Below, in pieces: positions 1-6,282 of a stretch of DNA of 32,087 bases. This DNA is from PWPR01 sp046542315. Lineage in GTDB: Bacteria > Bacillota > UBA994 > PWPR01. The notes under the pieces were generated by a model, which searched no databases, was not told where the DNA came from, and worked only from the letters and a program-made list of their open reading frames with translations. The position numbers and the translations under genes are program-made. The stretch spans positions 1-32,087 of the forward strand of contig JBKHBO010000017.1 in the NCBI GenBank assembly GCA_046542315.1, given 5' to 3'. Each line of letters begins with the position of its first letter. Position 1 is the first letter of the stretch.

Positions 1-2
1 AA

Positions 3-80
3 AAAAAGATTCTCATAGTAATATTAGGATATACATCATATTTTATGGTAGTTTTTAATGAAAGGACTGGTTTATATTGA
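3..80 (+). CDS. C-terminal fragment of an upstream gene (partial, unidentified)
   Basis: An open frame enters from the left edge and stops with TGA at 78-80. It encodes about 25 residues with a hydrophobic stretch (ILIVILGYTSYFMVVF) and a short polar tail. Its TGA overlaps the TTG start of the next gene in the sequence TTGA, a four-base overlap typical of translational coupling in operons. The next gene's SD (AAAGGA, 61-66) lies inside this frame. No function can be inferred; the tail could end a membrane protein. The fragment is short enough that chance is not excluded, and the overlap is the main support. Confidence 0.4.
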   Translation, partial: KKILIVILGYTSYFMVVFNERTGLY

Positions 81-1567
81 GAGAGATTTTGCTGAGAATC
101 AAAAGAGGGGAGCTAAAACTTTTTAATGAAATACTAGACGAATACTTACCAAGTGTATATGGATCTGTGATAAAAAGTGATGCTAATATTGATCAAAATG
201 AGTTGACAGCAGAAATAATAATGAAATTGTATAATAAAATAAATAGTTATCATTTCTGGAAGAATCCTGATTCCTTTATAGAAAATAGTTTAATTAAGAT
301 ATTTAAAAGCTATAATATTAATTATAATAATAGTAATAATGAAGAAGAAGTACCTGAAGGTGTTTTAAGAAGCATTTTTATAAAGTTATCATCACTAAAT
401 AATAGAAAGAAAAAACTCTCTGTAATGGTAACAGGGCCATTAATTGTTCTTATTTTATCTATATCTTTAATGTTTTATCATCAAGTATACTCAGAGAAAT
501 TATCTTTTCCACAAGGAACTTTAGTAAGTGATACATCACAGAAGTTATATAGATTATCAAGTTCTGAAGAAAGAATTTATAATGGCTTCAGGTGGATAGA
601 TGGAGTGATTTCCATAGAAGCTTTTCAAGAAGATTTGGCACTAATAAAATTTGTTAATGAAGATAGTGAATACTTTTATAAAATTTATAAGGGTAAAAAA
701 CAAATTAATGAATTTCAAGCTGATGTTAAATATTTTTACAACAATCATGGAATAGATAATACGCTAATATTCAAGTCTAATAGCGCTTTTTATCAGTTTG
801 ATTATGAAGGTGATATAATAGGAGTTATAAATAGTAAAAATATTATAAAAACATCAGAAAATAATAGATATGTATATTTGCAAGATAAAAATGATAAGTA
901 TCAAATTTATGATTTGTATAATTTTGAAATGATTAAAGAGGTAGATGATAATATTCTTAAATTATGTAATGATGGAAGTTATATAACACAAGAACAGTTA
1001 AGAGCTTTGAAAAGTAAATACACATTAGATTATTATAACAACTACTACGATAGCTATTTAGATGAGTTTTATGTTCATTTAGATTTAGAAGGCAACCTTA
1101 TCGTTTTTAAGAATGAAGAAATTATTTTTGAGAAAAGATTATTATATTTTGATTTTATAAAAGATAAAGAAATCGATTTAGATAACACTATGTTTCATAT
1201 TGATATTAGTGATGACCTGATACTTGTTGGTGTTGAGGGTGACTTATATTGTGGCTTAGAGGCTTTTGATTTGGAAACAGGCGAGATTGTCATTCACCTA
1301 GAAGATACCATTTTTGAGGGTGAGATGGGGGTTAAACCTGTAATGTCAAAAGATAAAGAGAGATACTTCTTATCTATACAAAGGTGGAATTATCGAAATA
1401 GAGCGGCCAGAAATTTACTTTTTGATTTATCAGAGAGGCCAGTTACCGCTGTAAAGATGAGCGATGAAGAGTTTTTAAGGAAGGCAGTAATAGTGGCAGA
1501 TAATTCTAGTTGCTTTGTCTATACTCTTTCAACTGGTGGTGTTTTTAATATCCATGAGCTTAAATAA
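77..1567 (+). CDS. Membrane protein: sigma-70 region-2-like head, one TM helix, external domain
   Basis: The 496-residue protein starts with TTG at 77, after AAAGGA (61-66). Residues 1-80 read like region 2 of an ECF sigma factor: RIKRGELKLFNEILDEYLPS, then an ELTAEIIMKLYNKI stretch matching the usual '(E)DLTQEVFLKLW' core, then a helix ending IFKSYNINY. No region-4 helix-turn-helix follows. A basic stretch (NNRKKK) leads into one transmembrane helix at about 114-134. The remaining 360 residues should lie outside the cell and are rich in aromatic and acidic residues. They contain blade-like strands such as LEAFDLETGEIVIHLED, which suggests, without proving, a beta-propeller. It may be coupled to the gene ending at 80. 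The fold is inferred; it could instead be a membrane-bound sigma-like regulator or an anti-sigma-like sensor. No close family was recognised. Confidence 0.7.
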   Translation: MREILLRIKRGELKLFNEILDEYLPSVYGSVIKSDANIDQNELTAEIIMKLYNKINSYHFWKNPDSFIENSLIKIFKSYNINYNNSNNEEEVPEGVLRSIFIKLSSLNNRKKKLSVMVTGPLIVLILSISLMFYHQVYSEKLSFPQGTLVSDTSQKLYRLSSSEERIYNGFRWIDGVISIEAFQEDLALIKFVNEDSEYFYKIYKGKKQINEFQADVKYFYNNHGIDNTLIFKSNSAFYQFDYEGDIIGVINSKNIIKTSENNRYVYLQDKNDKYQIYDLYNFEMIKEVDDNILKLCNDGSYITQEQLRALKSKYTLDYYNNYYDSYLDEFYVHLDLEGNLIVFKNEEIIFEKRLLYFDFIKDKEIDLDNTMFHIDISDDLILVGVEGDLYCGLEAFDLETGEIVIHLEDTIFEGEMGVKPVMSKDKERYFLSIQRWNYRNRAARNLLFDLSERPVTAVKMSDEEFLRKAVIVADNSSCFVYTLSTGGVFNIHELK

Positions 1568-1575
1568 AACAAGCA

Positions 1576-1630
1576 AATAAAATTTAATGGCAAGTAATAC
1601 ATAAAGGATTACTTGCCATTAAATTTTATT
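1576..1630. terminator. Bidirectional intrinsic terminator
   Basis: A perfect 23-bp inverted repeat (1576-1598 and 1608-1630) flanks a 9-base loop. The stem core is GGCAAGTAAT/ATTACTTGCC, with A-rich and T-rich flanks acting as U-tracts in both directions. It lies between the convergent sigma-like membrane gene and lgt. The lgt stop codon (1626-1628) is inside the right arm, so the end of lgt is part of the terminator. Confidence 0.9.
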
Positions 1631-2369
1631 TTTCATTCATTTTTCTTAAAAGGTATTTAATACCTATAGAAATTACAATAATTAAAATACTGATTAGTTG
1701 AGCTACTCTAAAATTACCTAGCATTAAACTGTCTGTTCTTAACCCTTCAATCCAAAACCTACCAATAGAATAAAAAATAGCGTATGAGGTGATTATTTGA
1801 CCTTTATAAACATATTTCTTTCTCATATAATATAGAAGTAAAACAGCAACACCAATATTCCATAGTGACTCATATAAAAAGGTGGGATGTCTATATGCTC
1901 CATCTATATATATTGCCCAAGGAAGATCAGTTATATAACCATAAGCTTCTTTGTTTATATAGTTTCCCCATCGACCTATTGCTTGTGCAATCGCTATTCC
2001 AGGTGATACAATGTCTACCCAGTTTAAAAAGGGGATTTTTTTAATTTTTGTGTATACATAACCTGCAAGAATACCAAATATTAAACCACCATGTATAGCT
2101 AATCCACCATGCCAAACCTTAAATATCTCACTTGGAAATTCTAAGTAATATGGTAAATTAAAAAGCACGTAATATAATCTCGCACCTATAATACCTACTG
2201 GAAGAGCTATTATAATAATGTCATAAAGCGTGTCTGGATTGAGCCCTTGCCTTTTCGCTTCTATTCTTGACAAAACTATAGCTATTATAATACCTAAATT
2301 AATTAATATAGCATACCACCTAATACTAAATGGTCCGATTTCAATAGCAACACCATTCATATAAATCAC
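1626..2369 (-). CDS. lgt: Prolipoprotein diacylglyceryl transferase
   Basis: Lgt transfers a diacylglyceryl group from phosphatidylglycerol to the lipobox cysteine of prolipoproteins, the first step of lipoprotein maturation in the membrane. The 247-residue polytopic protein has the family marks: HGGLAIHGG at 87-95, and GRWGN at 132-136 followed by NKEAYG, carrying the conserved arginine (R133). Its length is slightly below the usual 260-290. Start is GTG at 2369: AGGAAAG at 2375-2381 sits six bases upstream, whereas ATG at 2360 would be too far. That SD overlaps the TAG stop of the upstream QueG-like gene, so the two are co-transcribed and probably coupled. Its likely substrates include two lipoproteins in this window, at 6283-8028 and 15922-16749. 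Confidence 0.95.
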   Translation of the reverse strand: MIYMNGVAIEIGPFSIRWYAILINLGIIIAIVLSRIEAKRQGLNPDTLYDIIIIALPVGIIGARLYYVLFNLPYYLEFPSEIFKVWHGGLAIHGGLIFGILAGYVYTKIKKIPFLNWVDIVSPGIAIAQAIGRWGNYINKEAYGYITDLPWAIYIDGAYRHPTFLYESLWNIGVAVLLLYYMRKKYVYKGQIITSYAIFYSIGRFWIEGLRTDSLMLGNFRVAQLISILIIVISIGIKYLLRKMNEK

Positions 2370-2377
2370 CGACTTTC

Positions 2378-3046
2378 CTATTTATTGTAAGGACAAGCAT
2401 TAACACACTTCAAACACACTTCAGAAACTTCAGTGCTTGTGTATCTTATCAAACAGTTATTCTCATTTAACCTTTCACTTACTTTGTGATCTGGATGAAA
2501 AGCAAGTCCAGTTAATGCATTAACTGGGCAATTATCTATACAAATAGTGCATTCTTTGCATAGGTTTTCAAATATCTCACTTTCCTCTAAATCTAAATCA
2601 GTTAAAATAGTGGTGCAATGAATTCTAGAACCATGTTTTTTATTAACTAAGCGATTATTCTTGCCAAGCCATCCAATGCCTGAGTATGATGCTACAAGGT
2701 CATGGAAATAAAAAGGAAAGCTAGCATCATTGATATAATTAAATGCTGGTACTGGAAATGCGTTGCCACCACTTTTTTCAATAATACGGGACAAATAAAT
2801 AGCTGCTCTATCTAATGTAGGCAGAATAGCGTTATTTAAAAAGTATTGATAGTAATCGCTTGTACTATCATACAATATCGACTTGGGAATAACATATCCG
2901 ATGCTAATTGCATTTGTATATCTTTTAAGAATGGTTTTAGATATTACCCCATAATGATCATAAAAATTGGAAATAGGCCCAACACCAAAAAGTTCTACCC
3001 CAAGGATTTTTGCCTGAGTTTCTAAACTTGTCTCAATCTGCCCCAT
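2378..3046 (-). CDS. Short QueG-like double 4Fe-4S cluster protein
   Basis: The 222-residue protein has the C-terminal core of the epoxyqueuosine reductase (QueG) superfamily: the hallmark SGIGWLGKN at 122-130, ILTDL at 147-151, and eight cluster cysteines (163, 166, 169, 173 and 198, 211, 214, 218; C-x2-C-x2-C-x3-CP, then C...C-x2-C-x3-CP). Full QueG is about 380 residues with C-terminal HEAT-like repeats; here the protein ends four residues after the last cysteine. The catalytic DSAP-type segment before the glycine hallmark is also not recognisable (HDLVAS instead). It is therefore probably an iron-sulfur redox protein of the wider family, and I do not assign queG. ATG at 3046 follows AAAGGA and lies three bases after the ridA-like stop, so the operon is ridA-like, this gene, lgt. 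Confidence 0.8.
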   Translation of the reverse strand: MGQIETSLETQAKILGVELFGVGPISNFYDHYGVISKTILKRYTNAISIGYVIPKSILYDSTSDYYQYFLNNAILPTLDRAAIYLSRIIEKSGGNAFPVPAFNYINDASFPFYFHDLVASYSGIGWLGKNNRLVNKKHGSRIHCTTILTDLDLEESEIFENLCKECTICIDNCPVNALTGLAFHPDHKVSERLNENNCLIRYTSTEVSEVCLKCVNACPYNK

Positions 3047-3049
3047 ATT

Positions 3050-3499
3050 CTATTCCTTTAAAGTTACTAGCATTTCGACTTCTACTGCAGCGTTTCCAGG
3101 TAGGGCATTAGATCCGATTGCAGATCTAGCATGTCGACCATTTTCTCCAAAAAGATCTATTAAAAGTTTACTAGCTCCATTAATAACTTTAGGTTGGTCT
3201 GCAAAGTCTGGTTCACAATTAACAAATCCTAAAACCTTAAAAATTTTATCAATCTTATCCAGATCACCAATTTCTTTTTTTATCGATGCTAAACACCTTA
3301 AAGCAGAGTATTGAGCAGCTTTTTGCCCTTCTTCTATAGTTATATCTTTGCCTACCTTGCCTTTATATATTCTCGAATCCTGTCCGGAAGTATATATGAA
3401 TTGACCATATATGTTTACAGGTTTATATAATCCCATTGGCTCTGGTACTTCTGGTAGATCTAACCCCATTTTTTTTAGTTTATCTTCTATTTTACTCAT
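3050..3499 (-). CDS. RidA/YjgF/YER057c family protein
   Basis: The 149-residue protein belongs to the RidA superfamily. Classical RidA hydrolyses reactive enamines and imines made by PLP enzymes. Visible marks are YTSGQ at 36-40, the arginine-centred HARSAIG at 123-129 (R125, equivalent to the substrate-carboxylate-binding arginine) and LPGNAAVEVEM at 133-143 with E140. It is some 20 residues longer than E. coli RidA and has an N-terminal PEVPEPMGLYKPV stretch, placing it in a RidA-like subgroup rather than with the archetype; deaminase activity is probable but not certain. ATG at 3499 has AGAAAGGA eight bases upstream. It is the first gene of a minus-strand operon and divergent from aroC; the roughly 100-base gap between them must hold both promoters, but I could not place either confidently. 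Confidence 0.9.
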   Translation of the reverse strand: MSKIEDKLKKMGLDLPEVPEPMGLYKPVNIYGQFIYTSGQDSRIYKGKVGKDITIEEGQKAAQYSALRCLASIKKEIGDLDKIDKIFKVLGFVNCEPDFADQPKVINGASKLLIDLFGENGRHARSAIGSNALPGNAAVEVEMLVTLKE

Positions 3500-3599
3500 G
3501 ATAAAAATCCTTTCTTAATGATTTTTAATAATTATGATTGTATACTACTAATAAAGAATACATTATTGTTAGATGAAAAAAAAGAGGAGATGAATAAAA

Positions 3600-4682
3600 A
3601 TGTCATTTACTTGGGGTAAAAACGTAAAATTGACTATATACGGAGAGTCGCATGGAAATGGAGTAGGAATAATTATTGAAGGTATTAAAGCTGGTAGAAG
3701 CTTAGATTACGATTTAATAAATAGGGAGCTAGAAAGAAGAAGACCAGGAAAAAAAAGTGGCACAACTAAGAGAAACGAAGATGATGAATTTAAGATAGTT
3801 TCAGGAATTTTTAACGATTTTACAAATGGCGGACCTTTAAATGCTTATTTCCCTAATAAAGATGTCAGAGTGAAGGATTATAAGCAATTTAAGAAAAAAC
3901 CTAGGCCTAGTCATGCAGATTATCCAGCGATGACCAAATACAAGGGTTTCAATGATTATAGAGGAGGAGGCTTTTTTTCTGGCAGGATGACTGCTCCCCT
4001 AGTTTTTGCTGGAGCACTTTCTAAAAGCATATTAAAAGAGGAAGGAATAAATATATATAGTCATATATCAAACTTGGGAGAAGTAATTGAAGATGAACAT
4101 TTTTATAATTTAAATAATACTGATAATAGGCTAAAATTATTAATTCAAAATGAGAGATTTATGATAAATGTAGATAAAAATCTAGAGGCTGATGATGTGT
4201 TGAATGAATTAGCAAAAGAAGGTAATTCTATAGGCGCAAAAGTAGAGTGTATGGCAGTTGATGTTCCTGTAGGGTTAGGAGAGCCATTTTTTAATTCTAT
4301 CGAGTCAGATCTTTCTTCCTTAATTTTTTCTATACCAGGGATTAAGGCAATAGAATTTGGACTAGGAGCTTCGTTTGGCCAATTTAAAGGCAGTGATGTT
4401 AATGATGAGTACTATTATGATAAAAATACTATAAAAACCTTTAGTAACCACAACGGAGGAATTTTGGGTGGGCTGTCAACAGGAATGCCAATTCTGTTTA
4501 CTACTACATTTAAGCCGACACCATCAATATCAAAAATTCAAAGGACTGTAGATATAAATGGCTTAAGTAATAGTGAAATTTCAATTCAAGGAAGGCATGA
4601 TAGCTGTATTGCTATTAGAGGGAGAGTTGTAGTGGAGTCTGTTTTGGCAATTGTCCTACTTAACTTTCTGTTAGGAAAATAG
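3600..4682 (+). CDS. aroC: Chorismate synthase
   Basis: This cytosolic, FMN-dependent enzyme converts 5-enolpyruvylshikimate-3-phosphate to chorismate, the last step of the shikimate pathway. Its 360 residues match the family length. Conserved marks include YGESHG at 14-19, RRRPGK at 46-51, SHADY at 104-108 (active-site His), DYRGGG at 119-124 and RHDSCIA at 332-338 (active-site Asp). The segment after RGGG reads FFSGRMTAP rather than the common RSSARET, and the last motif has IRG where APRA is usual; I believe this variant occurs in a clostridial subgroup, and the catalytic His and Asp residues remain. ATG at 3600 follows GAGGAG. The gene stands alone: no other shikimate-pathway gene is nearby. 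A terminator follows. Confidence 0.95.
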   Translation: MSFTWGKNVKLTIYGESHGNGVGIIIEGIKAGRSLDYDLINRELERRRPGKKSGTTKRNEDDEFKIVSGIFNDFTNGGPLNAYFPNKDVRVKDYKQFKKKPRPSHADYPAMTKYKGFNDYRGGGFFSGRMTAPLVFAGALSKSILKEEGINIYSHISNLGEVIEDEHFYNLNNTDNRLKLLIQNERFMINVDKNLEADDVLNELAKEGNSIGAKVECMAVDVPVGLGEPFFNSIESDLSSLIFSIPGIKAIEFGLGASFGQFKGSDVNDEYYYDKNTIKTFSNHNGGILGGLSTGMPILFTTTFKPTPSISKIQRTVDINGLSNSEISIQGRHDSCIAIRGRVVVESVLAIVLLNFLLGK

Positions 4683-4703
4683 TTCAAAAATTGAAAAATA
4701 TAA

Positions 4704-4755
4704 AAAGAAGAATCTAGTCATGGTAATTAAGTGATATAAGAGTAGATTCTTCTTT
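4704..4755. terminator. Bidirectional terminator between aroC and tyrS
   Basis: A perfect 13-bp inverted repeat, AAAGAAGAATCTA (4704-4716) and TAGATTCTTCTTT (4743-4755), encloses a 26-base loop. T-rich sequence follows on the plus strand and A-rich sequence (T-rich on the minus strand) precedes it. It serves the convergent aroC and tyrS genes. Confidence 0.75.
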
Positions 4756-4760
4756 ATATT

Positions 4761-5984
4761 TTAAATTCTTATCTCTAAATACTTTTTCTTACCTCTTTGA
4801 AGTAACAATTTGTTCTCTACAAAATCGTCTAAGGTAATTTCTTTATACAACTCTTTAACTTTTTTGTCATTGACACTTATACCGTTTTGCTTAATCAGTC
4901 TTCTAGCTTCACTTTTTGACTGTACTAAATCTACTTCTTCCAATAAATCAATGAGTAATATAGGCTCTTTAAAATAACTTCTCTCCATATTAGAATGTGG
5001 AATATTTTTGTCACTTCTGCCCCTATCAAACAGAGCCTTAGCAGCATTCATTGCCCTTAAAGCTTCTTTTTCCCCGTGAACTATCTTAGTAACTTCATAT
5101 GCTAAGATTTCTTTAGCTTTATTTATCTTAGAACCTTCTAAGTTGCCCAATCTTTCAACTTCATCTTTAGGCAAGAAAGTCATCAAATACAAAGACTTTT
5201 TCACATCAGCATCTTCAATGTTTCTCCAATATTGGTAAAATTCATAAGGTGTAGTTAGTTGAGGGTCAAGCCATAAAGCACCTTTTTCTGTTTTCCCCAT
5301 TTTCTTTCCTTCACTAGTTGTTAATAAAGTAAAAGTAACTCCAAAAGCGCTTCCTCTCTCTTTTTTTCTTATTAACTCAACGCCGCCAATGATATTTGAC
5401 CATTGGTCATTTCCTCCAAATTGCATTTTGCAATCATAGTTTTTGTAAAGATGTAAAAAATCATAAGATTGCATAATCATATAATTAAATTCTAAGAAAG
5501 ATAACCCTTTGTCTAATCTAGATTTATAACATTCAGCAGCTAACATTCTATTTACAGAAAAATGAACACCAATTTCTCTGAGCAATCCTACATAGTTTAA
5601 ATCTAACAACCAGTCTGCATTGTTTAACACTAAAGCTTTTCCATCACTGAAATCAATGTATTTCTCAAAGTAAGATTTAAACATTTTTGCATTCTTATCA
5701 ATTTCTTCTGGAGTAAGCATTTTTCTCATATCTGTTTTTCCAGTTGGGTCTCCAACCATGGTTGTACCACCGCCAAGCAATACTATAGGCCGGTGTCCTG
5801 CTTTTTGCATATGCTTCATTACCATAATTTGTAGTAAATGACCTACATGCAAACTTTCTGCAGTAGCGTCAAATCCTATGTAAAAGGTAACTTTTTCTTT
5901 TTCTAATAGGTCTTTAATTTCTTCTGAATGAGTTTCTTGTTCAAGGTATCCTCTTTCTTGAAGTATTCCATATACATTTTCCAC
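4761..5984 (-). CDS. tyrS: Tyrosyl-tRNA synthetase
   Basis: Class I aminoacyl-tRNA synthetase that charges tRNA-Tyr. With the start chosen here it has 407 residues, close to the bacterial TyrS norm. The HIGH-type motif is HVGH at 46-49, the KMSKS-type loop is KMGKT at 228-232, GGNDQW (190-195) is the expected tyrosine-pocket signature, and an S4 RNA-binding domain fills about 345-407. The longer GTG at 5999 is rejected because the SD GAGGAG (5992-5997) would lie inside the coding region; GTG at 5984 follows it by seven bases. A tyrosine T-box leader immediately upstream controls expression by sensing uncharged tRNA-Tyr. Confidence 0.96.
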   Translation of the reverse strand: MENVYGILQERGYLEQETHSEEIKDLLEKEKVTFYIGFDATAESLHVGHLLQIMVMKHMQKAGHRPIVLLGGGTTMVGDPTGKTDMRKMLTPEEIDKNAKMFKSYFEKYIDFSDGKALVLNNADWLLDLNYVGLLREIGVHFSVNRMLAAECYKSRLDKGLSFLEFNYMIMQSYDFLHLYKNYDCKMQFGGNDQWSNIIGGVELIRKKERGSAFGVTFTLLTTSEGKKMGKTEKGALWLDPQLTTPYEFYQYWRNIEDADVKKSLYLMTFLPKDEVERLGNLEGSKINKAKEILAYEVTKIVHGEKEALRAMNAAKALFDRGRSDKNIPHSNMERSYFKEPILLIDLLEEVDLVQSKSEARRLIKQNGISVNDKKVKELYKEITLDDFVENKLLLQRGKKKYLEIRI

Positions 5985-6009
5985 TGTAATTCTCCTCACA
6001 AAAAATTTT

Positions 6010-6242
6010 TAATAAATAATAAAGGGCCAAACTCGCATAAGGACGAGTTTGGCCCGTGGTACCACCTTATTTCACACAATCTAATTTGTGCCTTAAAGCT
6101 TTAACGGGCTTAACCGCAGAAAAACTGTGCTCAAAAGTTGTAATTCACTGTTACTTATAAATATAAACTCACACCACCCGTTTACTCTCTTTAAAATATA
6201 AGTAAGCTACTTTTCTTTATCATTGCATCATTTATTTATTAT
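6010..6242 (-). promoter_or_regulatory. T-box riboswitch leader (tyrosine) of tyrS
   Basis: On the minus strand, the T-box sequence AAGGTGGTACCACG (6068-6055) is followed directly by a terminator of 12 perfect base pairs: GGGCCAAACTCG (minus strand, 6055-6044) pairs with CGAGTTTGGCCC (6035-6024) around an 8-base loop, then TTTATTATTTATT. A tyrosine codon TAC lies at 6142-6140 in the Stem I region and is a plausible specifier. Upstream, AGAGAG near 6189 resembles the GA motif of Stem I. Binding of uncharged tRNA-Tyr should stabilise the antiterminator and permit tyrS transcription. The T-box and terminator are seen directly; the specifier position is inferred. Confidence 0.93.
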
Positions 6243-6248
6243 CTATAA

Positions 6249-6277
6249 ATTTTAGTATAACCCTTTGATATTGTCAA
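6249..6277 (-). promoter_or_regulatory. Promoter of the tyrS T-box transcript
   Basis: On the minus strand, TTGACA (6277-6272) is followed by exactly 17 bases and TAAAAT (6254-6249). The start point would fall near 6242, just before the T-box leader. The -35 box lies about five bases beyond the stop of the upstream FAD lipoprotein gene, and no terminator was seen in the gap. Confidence 0.8.
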
Positions 6278-6282
6278 TTAAT

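Noticed and set aside
2378..3046. Full assignment as queG
   Set aside because: Too short, without the C-terminal repeats and without the usual catalytic segment.
3541..3546. TATACT as the -10 box of aroC
   Set aside because: No acceptable -35 box is found 16-18 bases upstream, and GTATAC is self-complementary, so its direction cannot be decided.
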